The translations under genes and the position numbers were made by a program. Below, piece after piece: positions 36,104 through 48,139 of a stretch of 64,000 bases of DNA (within the stretch, counting starts at the first letter, position 1; the number at the start of each line of letters is the position of its first letter). The stretch comes from Straminergon stramineum (Eukaryota; Streptophyta; Bryopsida; Hypnales; Calliergonaceae): contig OY987266.1 of NCBI GenBank assembly GCA_963920665.1, positions 15,691,001 through 15,755,000 on the forward strand, written 5' to 3'. The notes below the pieces were generated by a model that was not told where the DNA came from, made no database searches, and worked only from the letters and a program-made list of their open reading frames with translations.

Positions 36104-39100
36104 TCATAGTCCATATCGACGATCACCTCTAGTTGCCCATTCGTTGTAAGCATCGTCATAGGGAAAGTTTTCCAAAGTGAAAATTTTCTGGGAGTACATT
36201 CCAACAACGCACTCCAAATGCGTGTCCAAGGAGTTTCGGAGCTTGTTCTTCAAGAAGGAAAGAGAATTGAAGCAACGCTTGTCCTCTACAGACCCCAGAA
36301 CATGCACAATAGCAACCTCATCCAATTTGTAAAACTCAGGAAAGGCTTTAACCTTCAAAACTGTGAATGTGTCCAAATAATGCCAAAGACGGGTCAATGG
36401 ATTCAAGTCAAACGGGGGCTCCAAGTGCTTCTTAGAATTGTTGAGTATGGCCAACTTAAACAAACCTTGTTGAGTCTCAAGGCTATGACAGTCTAGGATA
36501 GGTGGGACCAGACGCTTCTTGTCCGCTTCTACGAGCTTGGGCTCACAATAATATGACATCAAGGTGGCCAAGTGTTTAGGGAAGTATTCTTCAGCCTTAG
36601 CTTGAAGCCAATACTGTGGGTATATAACACCGAGGGAGTCCATAATAGCATGGGAAGGGAAGCAGGACTCCAACTCCCTCAGCAACTGTCTTGCTACCCC
36701 TGTATACAACAAAGAGACCTAGTGATGTTAAAAAACAAGCCAAAAACGAATAAACAAGAATAAAATGCTCAAACAGGCAAGGAAAAAACAATAAGCATTC
36801 AAAAACTGTCGTGAGCATGCCTAGACTGAAACAAGTCATGTACTCAAATGAACATGATAAATAAGTCATGTACTCAAATGTAACCAAGAACATCATCTAT
36901 TTACAAGATTTCCTACAAACTCTCACCATGTCTGTTGCCTACTAACTAAGGAAAGAAGAGTAATTTAAAAAGCTTCATCCCTACCTGTACACTCTTTTTT
37001 GACAGCAGATACTAGAGACTCTAGTACTTCCTGTTCTACAGGTGCATTGTCGTAGACTGCCGAAATCTTCTCACCATTAGCCACAAATACAAGCTGGGCA
37101 GATTCGTTATTGAAGTCCAAGACCCACTACATGTGAATTTGGTTGTGGGAGTAGTCTAAAATGTTTTTAAACGCCCAAAACTCATCCGTCGCAAATGCAG
37201 TGCGATTGTCAACATAAAGAGTATACAATTGGCCTTCTACTATTTTTAGAGCAACCTCAAAACCGCAAATGTAAACGTCCCTTTTTTATGCGAACATCAC
37301 CAATAGATCCAAAGTTTCAAGCAATGGCATGAGTGCTGTCATGCCACAAAGTGCGTATGGATCTAGCATGAACCCCAAGCATTTCTACAAGGAAATACCA
37401 AATTGTGAAGTCAATTTTCAAGCAACCGTGTTCAAAGCGGTTTACAATCATCAAGGTTGTGCAAAAATCAAACAACCTAGATCAACAATTACAAAGCACA
37501 AAACCCAGAGCTAGCACAATGTCATGACGCAAGAAGAAGATGAAGGTAAAATCAAGAATTTCTCTATTGTATTCAAACCACAACTCATAGGAAGTTAAGC
37601 TGTGGTCTACAGATCCAAGGGACGAATAGAACCTAGTCCTAAGCAAAAACGAGGAGAGACAAGTGCAGAACCTACTATGCTTGTTAGACAAAACTCTACA
37701 AAAGAGATGGGAGAACTTTACTTGAGTTGCGTCGTTCTTTGGTGCATCAACCTTCATCTTAGCCAATAGAGTTCGATAATCAGCAAGCAGCCTTTGTAGT
37801 GGCTCCAACAAACAGACCCATCTTGTTGTTACTTGAAGCAGAGGCTTCAATCCCTTCGTCTCCATTACCTCTACAAGCTTTTGGTACTCTGACAAGCATT
37901 TTGGACTCTTGCTAAAATATGCATGTGTCTTTTGGATGACTTGTTCAATGATTGCAAATATAGGCAACGTAGACAATGACTTCGCCTTGAGGTTGCACCT
38001 ATGTGCAACACAATGCACGCCCATGCAAAATGGCTCAAACTTTGACTGTATCTGAACTGTAACTCTAGTTCTTGCTCCTTGAAATGTGAAAACACCGTCT
38101 ACACCAAAGGATAACAACCTCCTCGAAATTTCATCAAAAGTGAGATCACCCCTACTCTCCAGTGCCTTCACAATGAGTATTGTCAAATTGTCTGCACCAA
38201 AGCCATCCACCAAACGCTACAAAGAGATCAAATGTAGAATCCGCACATAATTCTCCACAATGTAAGCATGAATACAAAGCCAATTGCCATTGTCTACGGA
38301 GGTCACTTCATTACATGTAAGAGCCACAAAATTTGTAGCTGTAATTTTCTTCTTGATAGAGATTTTCACTTGCTGATATAGAAAGTTCAACATGTTCCAC
38401 CTAGAGGTATCTGACCAGTGCATACGAGGGAGATTTGGGACATTTAGGAAGGCATAGAGCCCCTGTCTCTCCTCATATTCCACCATTGGACGACCAGAGG
38501 ACAAAATTTGATACAATGTGCTGAATTGCATAATCTTCTTTGACTTGGATGAGGAAGTGCTCATATTCACTTGCTGTAGAACTAAAGTAGGTTGTCTCAC
38601 AGCAAAATGGCACAAATTAATTTGGTGTCTACTAGTCTTTGATATATACTATTCTCCAGCCTTGACGTTATACTTAGGCATGTCAAAAGCAGCTTTTCTT
38701 CGCCCTTCATGTTTTGTCAATGTGTCCCACTTTGGACCAAGGATCTTTTGGTTTTTTTCAAAGGTCGAACAGACTGTACACTTCACAAGGTGCACTTCCC
38801 ATCACTTCCTCGAATGGGTTCAGCCCAAACCAACTTTGTAGCCCATTTGTTTTCGAAACGTTGAGTGCAATCATAGTTGGTTTTGGGTTTCTTTGGTGAA
38901 GGCACCTACTGGAAGTCGTCATCTGACTCGATGTCTTCTTCTCCATCTGAGATCTCCACCAAATCAACTCGTAGCTAAGGGCGAGCTTCGAGTGATTTAT
39001 CTTCTCCAAGCCTAGATTAGCCACTGTTGCTACTACCATCATATGATTTGGAGGTAGACAAAGATCCCCAAAGGACTGTGTCTAAAGACACAACCTATAG

Positions 39101-39577
39101 AGAATTGATGTCTGTAACAAATTGCATAGTTGATGTCATCTTCGATTGTGTACTACCAAAGACAAGGGGCTGTGGGTTCAAAGAATTTTGGGAGCTTGTA
39201 AAAAACTTTGCTATTAATGCAGCCTCTTGTGCATTGCGACGGGCCTTGCTATCTTCTAGATAGGTAGCCTTCCCTTTCAATTGTCGATGTCGCTCCGCTG
39301 CTGCCTTCTGCACAACTACACAATCTTCCTTGGTTGCACTGACTTCAGAGGGCACTTTGTTCAACATGACATTGGTGTCTTCCATGAGAACTTCTTGGCA
39401 ATCTATTGTTGCGTTGGCTTGGCCTTCATTCTCCTCTATTTGAATCGAGTCTCGACTACCACCCATTGTTGGAAACATGTATGATTCCTCCAAAATAGAT
39501 AGTGGACAAGGGACTCGAAAAATGTGAGGAAGGAAAAGAATAGTTAGGTTGTAGTTGCTGTTGGCGACATTTGTCAA
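36104..39577 (-). pseudogene. Spliced hAT transposase gene, decayed
   Basis: Three exons can be followed: 39577-37722, 37384-36985 and 36699-36104, with GT-AG introns of 337 and 285 bp that keep phase (phase 0, then 1). In-frame stops are at first bases 39097, 39019, 38977, 38908, 38651, 38219, 37288 and 37129, all TAA or TAG, plus one frameshift near 38786. Domains: charged N-terminal region; BED-like finger (KCTVC, later TKHEGRRKA) at about 38785-38700; RNase H-like core (DEVTSVDN region, FGVDGVFTFQGA, HCVAHRCNL); C-terminal dimerisation region (IYPQYW, LQ-type QQGLFKLAI, VEDKRCFNSLSFLKNKLRN, FTLENFPYDDAYNEW). This type resembles the KIAA1586/ZNF862-like hAT group. It is dead as read, and gave rise to or shares ancestry with the fragments at 15080 and 25260. 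Confidence 0.8.
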
Positions 39578-40520
39578 ATCATAGCAGTGCTACAAAACGA
39601 GAAAAACATTAACAACCACCGTTGGTGACTCTCTATCAAACCATGGCGTTGTGCATAAAATAAAGAGCCAAAAGCACAACTCATAAACCAAATACAACGC
39701 AAAACAAATGTACTGTAATTTAGAGCTCATTCCAACAAAGGAAAGTGGAAGATGGATATTGAAATTGTTGCCCACATACCCTAAAATCTAACAATGTCAC
39801 TTGCAGACTCTCACCCTCCTCTGATAACACTCATGATGACAAGGAACGCAAGTGGAGTGGCCACAATTACTCCCAAACTCCATATTGTCTAAGCTGCGCT
39901 ACAAAGCAATGAAAGAACGTAGTGGCACCAAATGCAAGAGATCGATTGTGTACAGTTCAAACACAAAGACGATTAACTTTGGGCTAGTGGAGAGGGAGCA
40001 TAGTGGAGTAGAAGAAGAAAGCAATAATCTGAGGAGGAGTGGAAATGAAGGAGGGCGAAGTAGTGGAAGTCCTTGTACAAAATCTGGCAATGCTACTTTC
40101 AATGCGCTACACTCTTCTGGCGATGGACAATGAAACAGCTTGGACACCACTGGTGATATCCTTAGTCGAAGCCCAACGCGCTAGGTGATGCGAGGGGCAA
40201 GACTTCAACAACCTAGTGCCAACATCTGAATTTCAAATGTTGCGCAAGGAAAAGCCTTGGCAACCAACGGAGCAGCGGTTGGGGCTTTCAAGCCGCAATT
40301 TCGGAACCCTAGGCGTCCAATAAGCGAATTTTTCAAATTTTTTTTCCTTTATTGTATTTTTGCTTGATTATTTTGAGTGGTGCAATTTGGCCCAATTTTG
40401 CCAAAATAAGAAGGGCTGATTATAAGAGATCATATAGGAGGAGATGATCCTCAAGAGTCATGATTGTCTGTATAATTATTACAACAGTGTGTCTATCTGT
40501 TGCTAGCTAACTAATCTAGA
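39578..40520. other. Upstream flank of the decayed hAT gene
   Basis: No separate gene. A patch at 39850-40330 is richer in G+C and purines. The 93-codon frame at 39852 and its antisense shadow have no recognisable domain. Confidence 0.35.
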
Positions 40521-41225
40521 CTGTAATCACGTCGTAACACTTATTGCATGATCATTGGTGCCACGAGCCTTGGTTTTCTTCTTTTCGTAATTCGATATCT
40601 ACACATTTAAGACAAGCTATTTGTTTTGCTTTGTTTTGTTACATTGAGATCTCCCGGACCATGCGTCCCCTAGTCACAATCTTGGTACCGTCAGAAAGCC
40701 CTCAGTGAGGAGGGGTCCACGGGCTTTGTTTCGTGGCATTTTAACCTACGGTATGAAAATTATTGAATTTCAAAGTTAGTTTTTTAACCAAGATATTAGA
40801 AAAATACTTTTACTTTGATTTTGACTGTGGCAACGGCAAAGGGCACACTAGTTACTATTGCAATTTGGAGCAGTAGAGTTTTGCAACATTGGCTGTTCAT
40901 TTGATCCAATTGTTGGCTCTTTCCAGGAGGAAGGCAGAATATATTTCGCTTGGGCGATTTGGGGCTAAGTGAGTGCAAGAAACAAGGTTTCAAGATTATT
41001 AATTTATACGAGGAACTTGCTTTTCAAGACTCTTGTAGAGAGAAGAGCCTGTAGAAGTAGGATCTACACTTTGAAGTTTAGAGTCCCTACTGCGTCATTT
41101 CGTCGCTGGAGTGGCTTACAACCAAGAGAGACGATCTCAATGAAGATTTTGGGTTTAGGATTTGATTTTTTTCCTGCGGGCACCTCAACTTCACAAAATG
41201 GATGCATTTAGAAATGAGCTCTCAT

Positions 41226-42097
41226 TTAACCCTTAACCCCTAAATGCCCAAGGCCTATTTGGAGCTTCTTGAAATTTGCTCTAAATTGAGTGAAAAGTCA
41301 ACATTCTCATAAGTTGTACCAATTTCTTTTGAATTGTAACCATACAAATTCAAACTAGACATGTTAGAGATTACATTAGAAAAGAAAACATAACATTATC
41401 ACTTAAAAATTGAAAGATTATAATGCTTGATCATGAGGGTGTTAAAACTATGAAAAATTTTCAATCCTCTTTATGAATGTCAACTCTAAAAAGTTGGTCA
41501 CTAAAAAATTATGAGGTTATAGGACCTAGCATGCACAACCTCAATCAATTTACGGTTTTTCAAAATCTATTCTACATTTTTTTTAAATGAATTTCTAAAG
41601 TGATTTTTCCTCCAAGATCTAGAGTATTTGAGGCTCATTTCCAAGAGCCCTCAACACTACAAGAAATCAAGATTGAAATGGGGCATCCTTGAACAAAATC
41701 TTGAATAGAAAAATTATAATCCTTCATTTTTAAATCGGGTTTTTGATCCTAAAATTAGACTTCAAAAAGAATTCTCCAAAAAACATAAACTACTAATAAT
41801 AGCAATTTGGTTGTATTTTACTCAACTTCAAAGTTTTTGAAATACAAGAATTTGGAGCCTCAGGGATTTAGGAGTTAAATGTTGAAGTGGTCATTTTGTA
41901 TCTAATAGATGACAATGAATCTCTCCCTATAGGACAAAACTATGACTATTCATCCTTAGAATTTTGGGAAAAAAGGGTAGGTCTTCTACAATAGTATGAC
42001 TTCCAAGGAATATTTTTTATTTTTTTAAAGTAGATGATGTTACACAATTCCAAAAGGAAGGGTTTCCACAGTCACCAATTCAACATTTAAGGGTTAA
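41226..42097 (+). mobile_element. TTAA-target element, 230-bp family, split by another
   Basis: Ends are TTAACCCTTAAATGTTGAA (the left one interrupted) and the reverse complement at 42097. Removing the insert 41233-41874 leaves 230 bp, the same length as the related inverted copy at 62727-62956. No coding sequence. TTAA target plus CCC-starting ends is the piggyBac pattern. Confidence 0.7.
41233..41878 (+). mobile_element. TTAA-target element, 640-bp family, nested copy
   Basis: Begins TTAACCCCTAAATGCCCAAG and ends GGGATTTAGGAGTTAA. It matches 55158-55803 along its length. It has entered the TTAA at position 8-11 of the left end of the 230-bp family element, and TTAA is present at both junctions. 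Confidence 0.75.
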
Positions 42098-42235
42098 AGG
42101 ACAAAGCCCCCATAAGCAAGGTAGTCAACAAAACTGCTCCGATTATTGGACCAATAGATGCATTCTATTTTTCTACAATCAACAGTGAAGTCATCCATCG
42201 AACACAAAACATCTACTTCGACATTTAAGGGTTAA
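42098..42235 (+). mobile_element. Partial TTAA-type element
   Basis: This 138-bp piece ends CGACATTTAAGGGTTAA, and CATCCATCGAACACAAAAC shortly before it matches the same end of 62727-62956. Its left part has no terminus of its own, so it may be a remnant or the outer part of a composite. After it the host repeat resumes. Confidence 0.5.
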
Positions 42236-42340
42236 AAATTGAAGTGGTTTCGATCAATTTGTAATAGTAGATCAATATGTTGTTTAGATTTAGAGCTTGG
42301 TAAATCTTGTACAAAATTTTCAGCAACTTGAATGGCATGT

Positions 42341-43569
42341 TTTGAAGCACTAAAATTTGCTAAAGTAACAAATATGAGATGAATTTTTTGAGCTTGAATT
42401 AGACTAATTGTACGATTAGATTTTTTATTCACTTTCAATACTTTTGGTTATTGGAATCTATGTATTAGGTCTTGTAACAATAAATTTGCGTTTTATTGTC
42501 ATTAATTGTTGAATGGTCTGCCTATAATGTTTATAATGGAGGTGGTGGAATGTTGAGAAGTCTGGAGTTGGTTTGAATTAGGGGTGCATAATAGTTTGGA
42601 TGGTGATTTTTGGTGTAATATATTCCTGTACTTCACTATCAAATTAGCCATTTCATGTTCAATATGTAATTAAAGTTGGAATATTTTTTGTCTCATTTTA
42701 AAAAAATAAAAGCATTCCTTTAAACTTTGTATCTTGTAGATATGAAATATTGTTTGATAAAAATACTTTCTAGAATTATATTTTATGACCCTAATAGACA
42801 AGCATGATAGTCGTGGATCTTTAGGGGTTATAATTATTTGAAATTCTGCCAAGAATCATTTCTAATCATGTGTCCTTAGTGGAACACTTTTTCTATGATT
42901 GTGTTATTGTCTTTCTTCCCATCGTAACATTGCAAGCACTTAGACATCAAATATTTTGCATCCTAAACTAAAGTGAATCCACCTTTACAAAAAAGAATTT
43001 TTGGGTGGAGGCATGAGTGCAAGATGAATTAGGGCTAGAAAGCTCTATTGAGAGTAAGTTTTAGATTAACATGTTTGGAGTTTCAAACTCTCCCACAAGC
43101 TTCATGATAATTGCATCATATTTCAAACCAGTTACAAATATTTCATGAAAGTTCACAATCTTGTAAGTGTACAAATTCTCACTCTTCTACTCTCTAAAAG
43201 TAATAATCCTCTGCCTTTGAATTATAAAGCTCCAATTCCCAAAACCATAGCTAATTTCAATCTTGCTTATTCAAGATTGATCATGATTTGCCTTAAATAC
43301 ATTTCTTGCATTAGATACTCAAGGATCCTCACAATTATTCTCTTGAAGTGGCTTTATTGCTTTCAAATATCTACATTCCAAGTTTCTATTAGCAAAAAAA
43401 CAAGAAAGATTTTCTAAAATTCAAAAAAAATAATTCATGCATAAGAAAAAAAATTGGAAGAGGGAGGAAAGAGGAGGGAGGGGATGGACTTTGAATGGCC
43501 CCCTCATCCCTCATCCATCCATGTTTTGGGCAATGAAGGGGTCAATTCACCTTGGCCATGGAAGGAGGG
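42341..43569. other. AT-rich stretch
   Basis: No gene is recognised. Frames at 42232-42438 (minus) and 43145-43417 (plus) lie in AT-rich sequence and show no domain. A purine-rich tract occurs at 43450-43490. Confidence 0.4.
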
Positions 43570-43814
43570 GGCCAAGGAGGATTGACCCCCTTATTGCCCT
43601 TTATCCCTAGAGAAATCACTGAAATCTTTTATTTGCCACCCTCAATCAAATTAGCAAATTCAAAGTTTATATTTGCAATTAGAGACCCCAAATTATCTAA
43701 GGGGTGGGGGTGGAGGTGGAGTTGGAGAAATACAAAATTTATGTAGCACAAAATAAGGGGCAATTTTACATTTATCTTTGGCTGGGGCTATAAGGGGGTC
43801 AAATCTCCTTGGCC
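43570..43814 (+). mobile_element. Small TIR element (GGCCAAGGAG family), copy 1
   Basis: Starts GGCCAAGGAGGATTGACCCC and ends with the near reverse complement GGGGGTCAAATCTCCTTGGC, giving TIRs of about 28 bp around 190 bp of non-coding sequence. A diverged inverted copy lies at about 51501-51752. Confidence 0.65.
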
Positions 43815-45155
43815 GGGTACTAGGTGGGCTATCTTCTATTAGTATAGGAAACGATCGCATGGGGGCATGGAATTAATAATCCTTCTAAGGTAGATAAGCC
43901 TATTACCATGCAAACTTGCAATATGAATATTGTGGGGCTCCAAAAGGGAACATATTTGGTAGAGGTGTGTGTTAGTTTTATGAATCAAATGCAAGTAGAA
44001 TTATAATTTTTTGATTAAAATTGGAATTTTGTTGTGAGTTTTTGAAGTGGTCCAAATGCTTTGACATTAAAAACTATTCAGAGAGTGGAGTCATGAACAT
44101 CTTGTAAACAATTGTAATAACTACTCTCCTATATATCCAAAGGTACTTAAGTGTTCACCATTGAAGGATTCACACATTAACCTTTCTTGGCATTAATGTA
44201 GTAATTTTGTTGAAAAAATGAACGAAATTGGATGATTTTTGGGGAAAAAATGGTAAAAATGTAGAATGATATAATTAGGCATCAAACAAGAAATCAATGG
44301 GTTGGTCTATCTTAAATCTTAACCCCTAAATGCATTGAAGTCCATTTTTTAAACATTGAATAGACTTGAAACTGAACTTTCATCCTCATCATTGCTTGGA
44401 TGAAAGTTATTTTAATTTATGGAGATACTTTATCAAGTTGTTGTTCTATCTAAGGGTTGGATTTGGTGTTACTAGAGTACTTATTTTTCTGAAATTACAA
44501 ACGTGCAAGTATGTCAAGAGGTTGACCAAGCCAACATTGCATTGACTCTAGTTCAAAAATGGATTTCCCCAAATGAAGTTATAGATGTGAAGAATACAAA
44601 ATTTTCAAAAATCACCATTTGAAGAGAAACTCATTTAAAATCCATTCCAACGAATTTTACTCAAAAAACGATAATATTTTACTTGTAATCGAATTTAGAA
44701 AGAATTTAGAAATTTTCCTTTCAAAATTAAAAAAAATATAGGTGATAACCTTGGTGAATCTAACAGTATAGATGGAATCTGCAATTCAAAATCTATACCT
44801 TTTCATTAGAGGGGATTTGAGGCCTCAAGAAGGCTGTTTCAAGCCTACTCCACTATCTATTTCCTGTGTAGTTTGGGAATAGTTGATTGTTGTCAGAAAA
44901 AAAATATCAAATAAATAAAGAAATAAATTCTTAGTTCTGAAATGCGAAAAGAAGTTGAAAAAAAATTTCAATTTTTTTTTCTTTTTGATGTGGTAGTGTC
45001 TCAACCACGTCAAATTGCACTAGTAGTGCAGTTCCTGCTTTCCCCACAACCTGGGAACTCTTAAACATGTAGAGGCCTCAAATCTCCCCTAATGATTTGT
45101 ATATCAATACCAAAATATGCTTCCAAGTAGCACCTTTAGAAAAAATTTCAGCCCT
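43815..45155. other. AT-rich stretch with one TTAACCCC terminus
   Basis: No gene. TTAACCCCTAAATGCATTG at 44319 looks like another TTAA-type terminus, but no partner is certain; a GTGTAGGGGTTAA at 46189-46201 is a weak candidate. Confidence 0.4.
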
Positions 45156-45163
45156 CAAAGGGG

Positions 45164-45680
45164 CCCGGGTACGCAACTCTTGTATTATATACAGGGGTCA
45201 TCAGCATTAAAACAGCTTAGAGGATGGCTTTTGTTAAAATTATATCAAATTAGAAAGACCAAAAAGCTAGGGGAAGACCAAATTAAAAGGAAATTAAATG
45301 TAGACATTGTTGAATTGCATACATTTTAGAAAAAAACTCACAATATATATGAAGAATTGAAACACCTATGCATAGTTTCTTAAAATGCATACAAAGAAGT
45401 TGGGTCTAGTTAAAATTAAATTTTTATTAGAAAGCCCCCAAAGTTGCCTAGCTCAGCCTATGATACATGTATTAAAAAAACTCATATAATTAGGTTTTTA
45501 ATACTATTATTGTCTTCAAAAATATTTGTTTCATGTACATAAGTATGTTTTTGGATCCCTTGTTAAAAGGGCTACAAGATTAATCTACATTAAAACAAAT
45601 TATATCCCTTAAGATTGGATTAAAACACATTATAAGTGATTATAATCAGGGCCATATAATATGGAATTTGCATACCCGGG
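45164..45680 (+). mobile_element. Small hAT-like TIR element, copy B, with 8-bp TSD
   Basis: Starts CCCGGGTACGCAACTCTTGT and ends GCATACCCGGG. It is flanked on both sides by CAAAGGGG (45156-45163 and 45681-45688), a perfect 8-bp target duplication as made by hAT transposases. It is 517 bp and non-coding. It could be moved in trans by a hAT transposase such as those whose remains lie in this window, though the pairing is not shown. Confidence 0.8.
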
Positions 45681-45688
45681 CAAAGGGG

Positions 45689-46244
45689 ATGCTTCCCTTT
45701 GAGAAGTTCCCCTCAAAGGAACTCACAACCCCTTTGAGGAATAGTGCCACAATAAAAAAAATATTTTAAAAAATATTTTTTTAATTAAACAAAATGAAAA
45801 TTCTAAAATTTTAAAAATAAAATAATATTAATATTAATATTAAAATAATAATAGCAGTCTGATGTGGTCACACTAATGCCATGTCAGATCTCACAATTTT
45901 GTAATTTTGAATTTATTTTAAGATTGATGTTTTAATTTTTTGTTAATTTTTTAAATTCTTTGATTGAACTGTCCTGCGCTAACCAGGCTCTGAAGTTCGC
46001 TGGCCAAAAATTTTAAAAATTTTAAAAAACCTTTTTCTTTTTTTTTTTTTTTGGGAATTTTTTTTTTCGGCCAGAGTTCCCTGCTGTCCCCTGCTGTCCT
46101 GGACTCACAGTCCCTTAGAGGGCTCATATTTTTCCTAATGTTTATAACGATTTTTCTCAAATTGTCAATTCTGGAGATGAATCTGGACGTGTAGGGGTTA
46201 AACAGCCCCCAGGAGCTATTCTCAGTCTGCGTGGCACGCAGGTC
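45689..46244. other. AT-rich spacer with T-runs
   Basis: Low-complexity A/T tracts and a poly(T) run near 46040. The 111-codon minus-strand frame overlaps the poly(A)/poly(T) tract and is not convincing. Confidence 0.45.
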
Positions 46245-46765
46245 AGGCCGTTCAAGTTGCTGAAAATTTTGTACAAGGTTTACCAAGCTCTAAATCTAAC
46301 CAAGATATTGATCAGATATTTCAGACTGATTTAAACCGCTCCAGTTCTCAAATGAGAGCTCGTTTCTGAATGCATCCATTTTGTGAAGTTGAGGTGCCTG
46401 CAGGAACAAAATCAAATCTTAAACCCGAAATCTTCATTGAGATCGTCTCTCTTGGTTGTAAGCCACTCCAGCGACGAAATGACGCAGCCGAGACTCCAAA
46501 CTTCAAACTGTAGATCCTACTTCTACAGGCTCTTCTCTCCGCAAGAGTCTCGAAAAGCAAGTTCCTCGTATAAGTTAATAATCTTGAAACCACGTTTCTT
46601 GCACTCACTTAGCCCCAAACCGCCCAGGCGAAATATATTCTACCTTCCTCCTGGGAAGAGCCAGCAATCGGATCAGCTGAACAGCCAGTGTTGCAAAACT
46701 CCACTGTTCCAAATTGCAATAGTAATACCGAATTACGAAAAGAAGAAAACCAAGGCTAGGCACCA
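46245..46765 (-). repeat. Inverted repeat pair member B
   Basis: Shorter partner of 40545-42340. It lacks the TTAA-element cluster: minus-strand CTCATTTGAGAACTGGAGCG aligns with CTCAT[TTAA...TTAA]AAATTGAAGTGG in member A, so it is the empty site. The minus-strand frame 46608-46348 matches the 40969-41211 frame. Confidence 0.75.
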
Positions 46766-47379
46766 ACGATGCGATAAGAGGCTTTGTGCTTGTAGCACTC
46801 ACTCCTATTCAAGTAAGATCCTCCACGCACTTCCTCGTGTGAGCTTTTGTCAACACAAAGTATCCCCCAATTTGGTTATGAGCCAATATAAATGTAGTGG
46901 ATGAACAAAGAAACTTCCTTACATAACCTGAGAAAACGAAGCCCACTAATTTCAGGGATTGCAGACCAGCTGTGCAAAATCTTTCACGATAATCTTTCAC
47001 GATAACTAGAATGTGAGTGTTCTCCACACCAAATCAAAACTCTTAAAGTAAGAATTATCAAGTTCTAATCACAAAACACATAACAAGAGTCCCTAGACTA
47101 TCAAAACGTTTCAATGTAACTTAACTTCCGTGCACAAGCAACACATAAGCATGTGTTAACTGTCTACGCTCTCCTCCCGTGACAATAGTTCAATCTTTTG
47201 AAATTAAGAATCTGTTCAGAAGTGCATAGAAGACTTTTCAAGAATGATATAAGAACGAAAAGAAACCGGTGGACCGTTTATCGAACACACATGAACGGTG
47301 CAGTGGAAGTAAGACAGTTTCCAATTCTTTCAATAAAGAAAATTTTAAAATTCAAGAATAGCATGGCACAAATCACGCC
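46766..47379. other. Spacer, no gene seen
   Basis: Nothing recognisable except a short duplication of AATCTTTCACGATAA at about 46977-47002. Confidence 0.4.
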
Positions 47380-47850
47380 CTGGAAGATGGTACAAACAGT
47401 CTGTACAGTACAGTATTCTGGATTCCAAAACTGCGCTTCATTAAGAAGAAATTCCATTCACGAAGTCCTACTTTCAAAGTTGCAATGGAAATCATCACAA
47501 ACACTCCCACAGCGATTGATCCAAAAACAATTTTCTTAATGACAAGAAACAAACTTGCATTTCAATGAACATTATTCGACTGCTTTCTGGGAATGACGCC
47601 GATCCACATGGTACAGTACAGCAATCGTCGCGGGAATTTCATGCAATCCAAACTGAAAATAATTCAGAAAATTCCACTCAGAATCTCCCTACTTTCAAAG
47701 ATGCCATGAAAACCATCACAAGCACCCCACAAAGACTGATTTTAAAACAGTTTCCTCCTACTCGTTTATTAGGAGTGACCGACATCCAAGTCCTTGGAAC
47801 ATCAATCGACGTCTTTCTGAGAATCATGATCTACATGCTACAGAAAAAAT
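47380..47850 (+). repeat. Diverged tandem duplication, about 220-230 bp
   Basis: CCTACTTTCAAAG-TGC-ATG-AAATCATCACAA at about 47467 recurs at about 47690, and CTTTCTGGGAAT...CATGGTACAG at about 47582 recurs as CTTTCTGAGAAT...CATGCTACAG at about 47812. It lies just downstream of the phosphate transporter (minus strand), perhaps in or beyond its 3' UTR. Confidence 0.5.
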
Positions 47851-48139
47851 CTCTTCTTCTAAGGCTACGCATAACATTCTACAACCCAGGCATCTATTTC
47901 ATACACCCAAAAGTTGGGCCAGTTCTCATTCCCTTTCAAGATCCTCTTGCCATATCACAAACATGTCCCAACTGGCTCCACCCAAAGAATGTCATGTGAT
48001 GAACGACCAAAAGGTTGAAACTAAAAATCATAAAACTCCAAACATTTTGGGGCATGCTACATTATATTCTGAGATATGGTCGTCCATCACAACCAGATTG
48101 TCAAATCCAAAAACTACAAGAAACCAAGCAGGGAAAGAA

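Larger units (their letters stand above)
40545..42340 (+). repeat. Inverted repeat pair member A
   Basis: Matches the minus strand of 46245-46765, for example CTTGGTTTTCTTCTTTTCGT, CAGGAGGAAGG, GAGGAACTTGCTTTTC and TTTCGTCGCTGGAGTGGC. Relative to member B it has an extra stretch of about 255 bp (near 40594-40851) and the TTAA-element cluster 41226-42235. An 80-codon frame (40969-41211) is preserved in both members, with most differences conservative, but no domain is recognised. Confidence 0.75.

Noticed and set aside
41650..41668. CACTACAAGAAAT as a CACTA transposon end
   Set aside because: It lies inside the 640-bp TTAA element; the other copy has CACTACGGAAAG there and no boundary is present.
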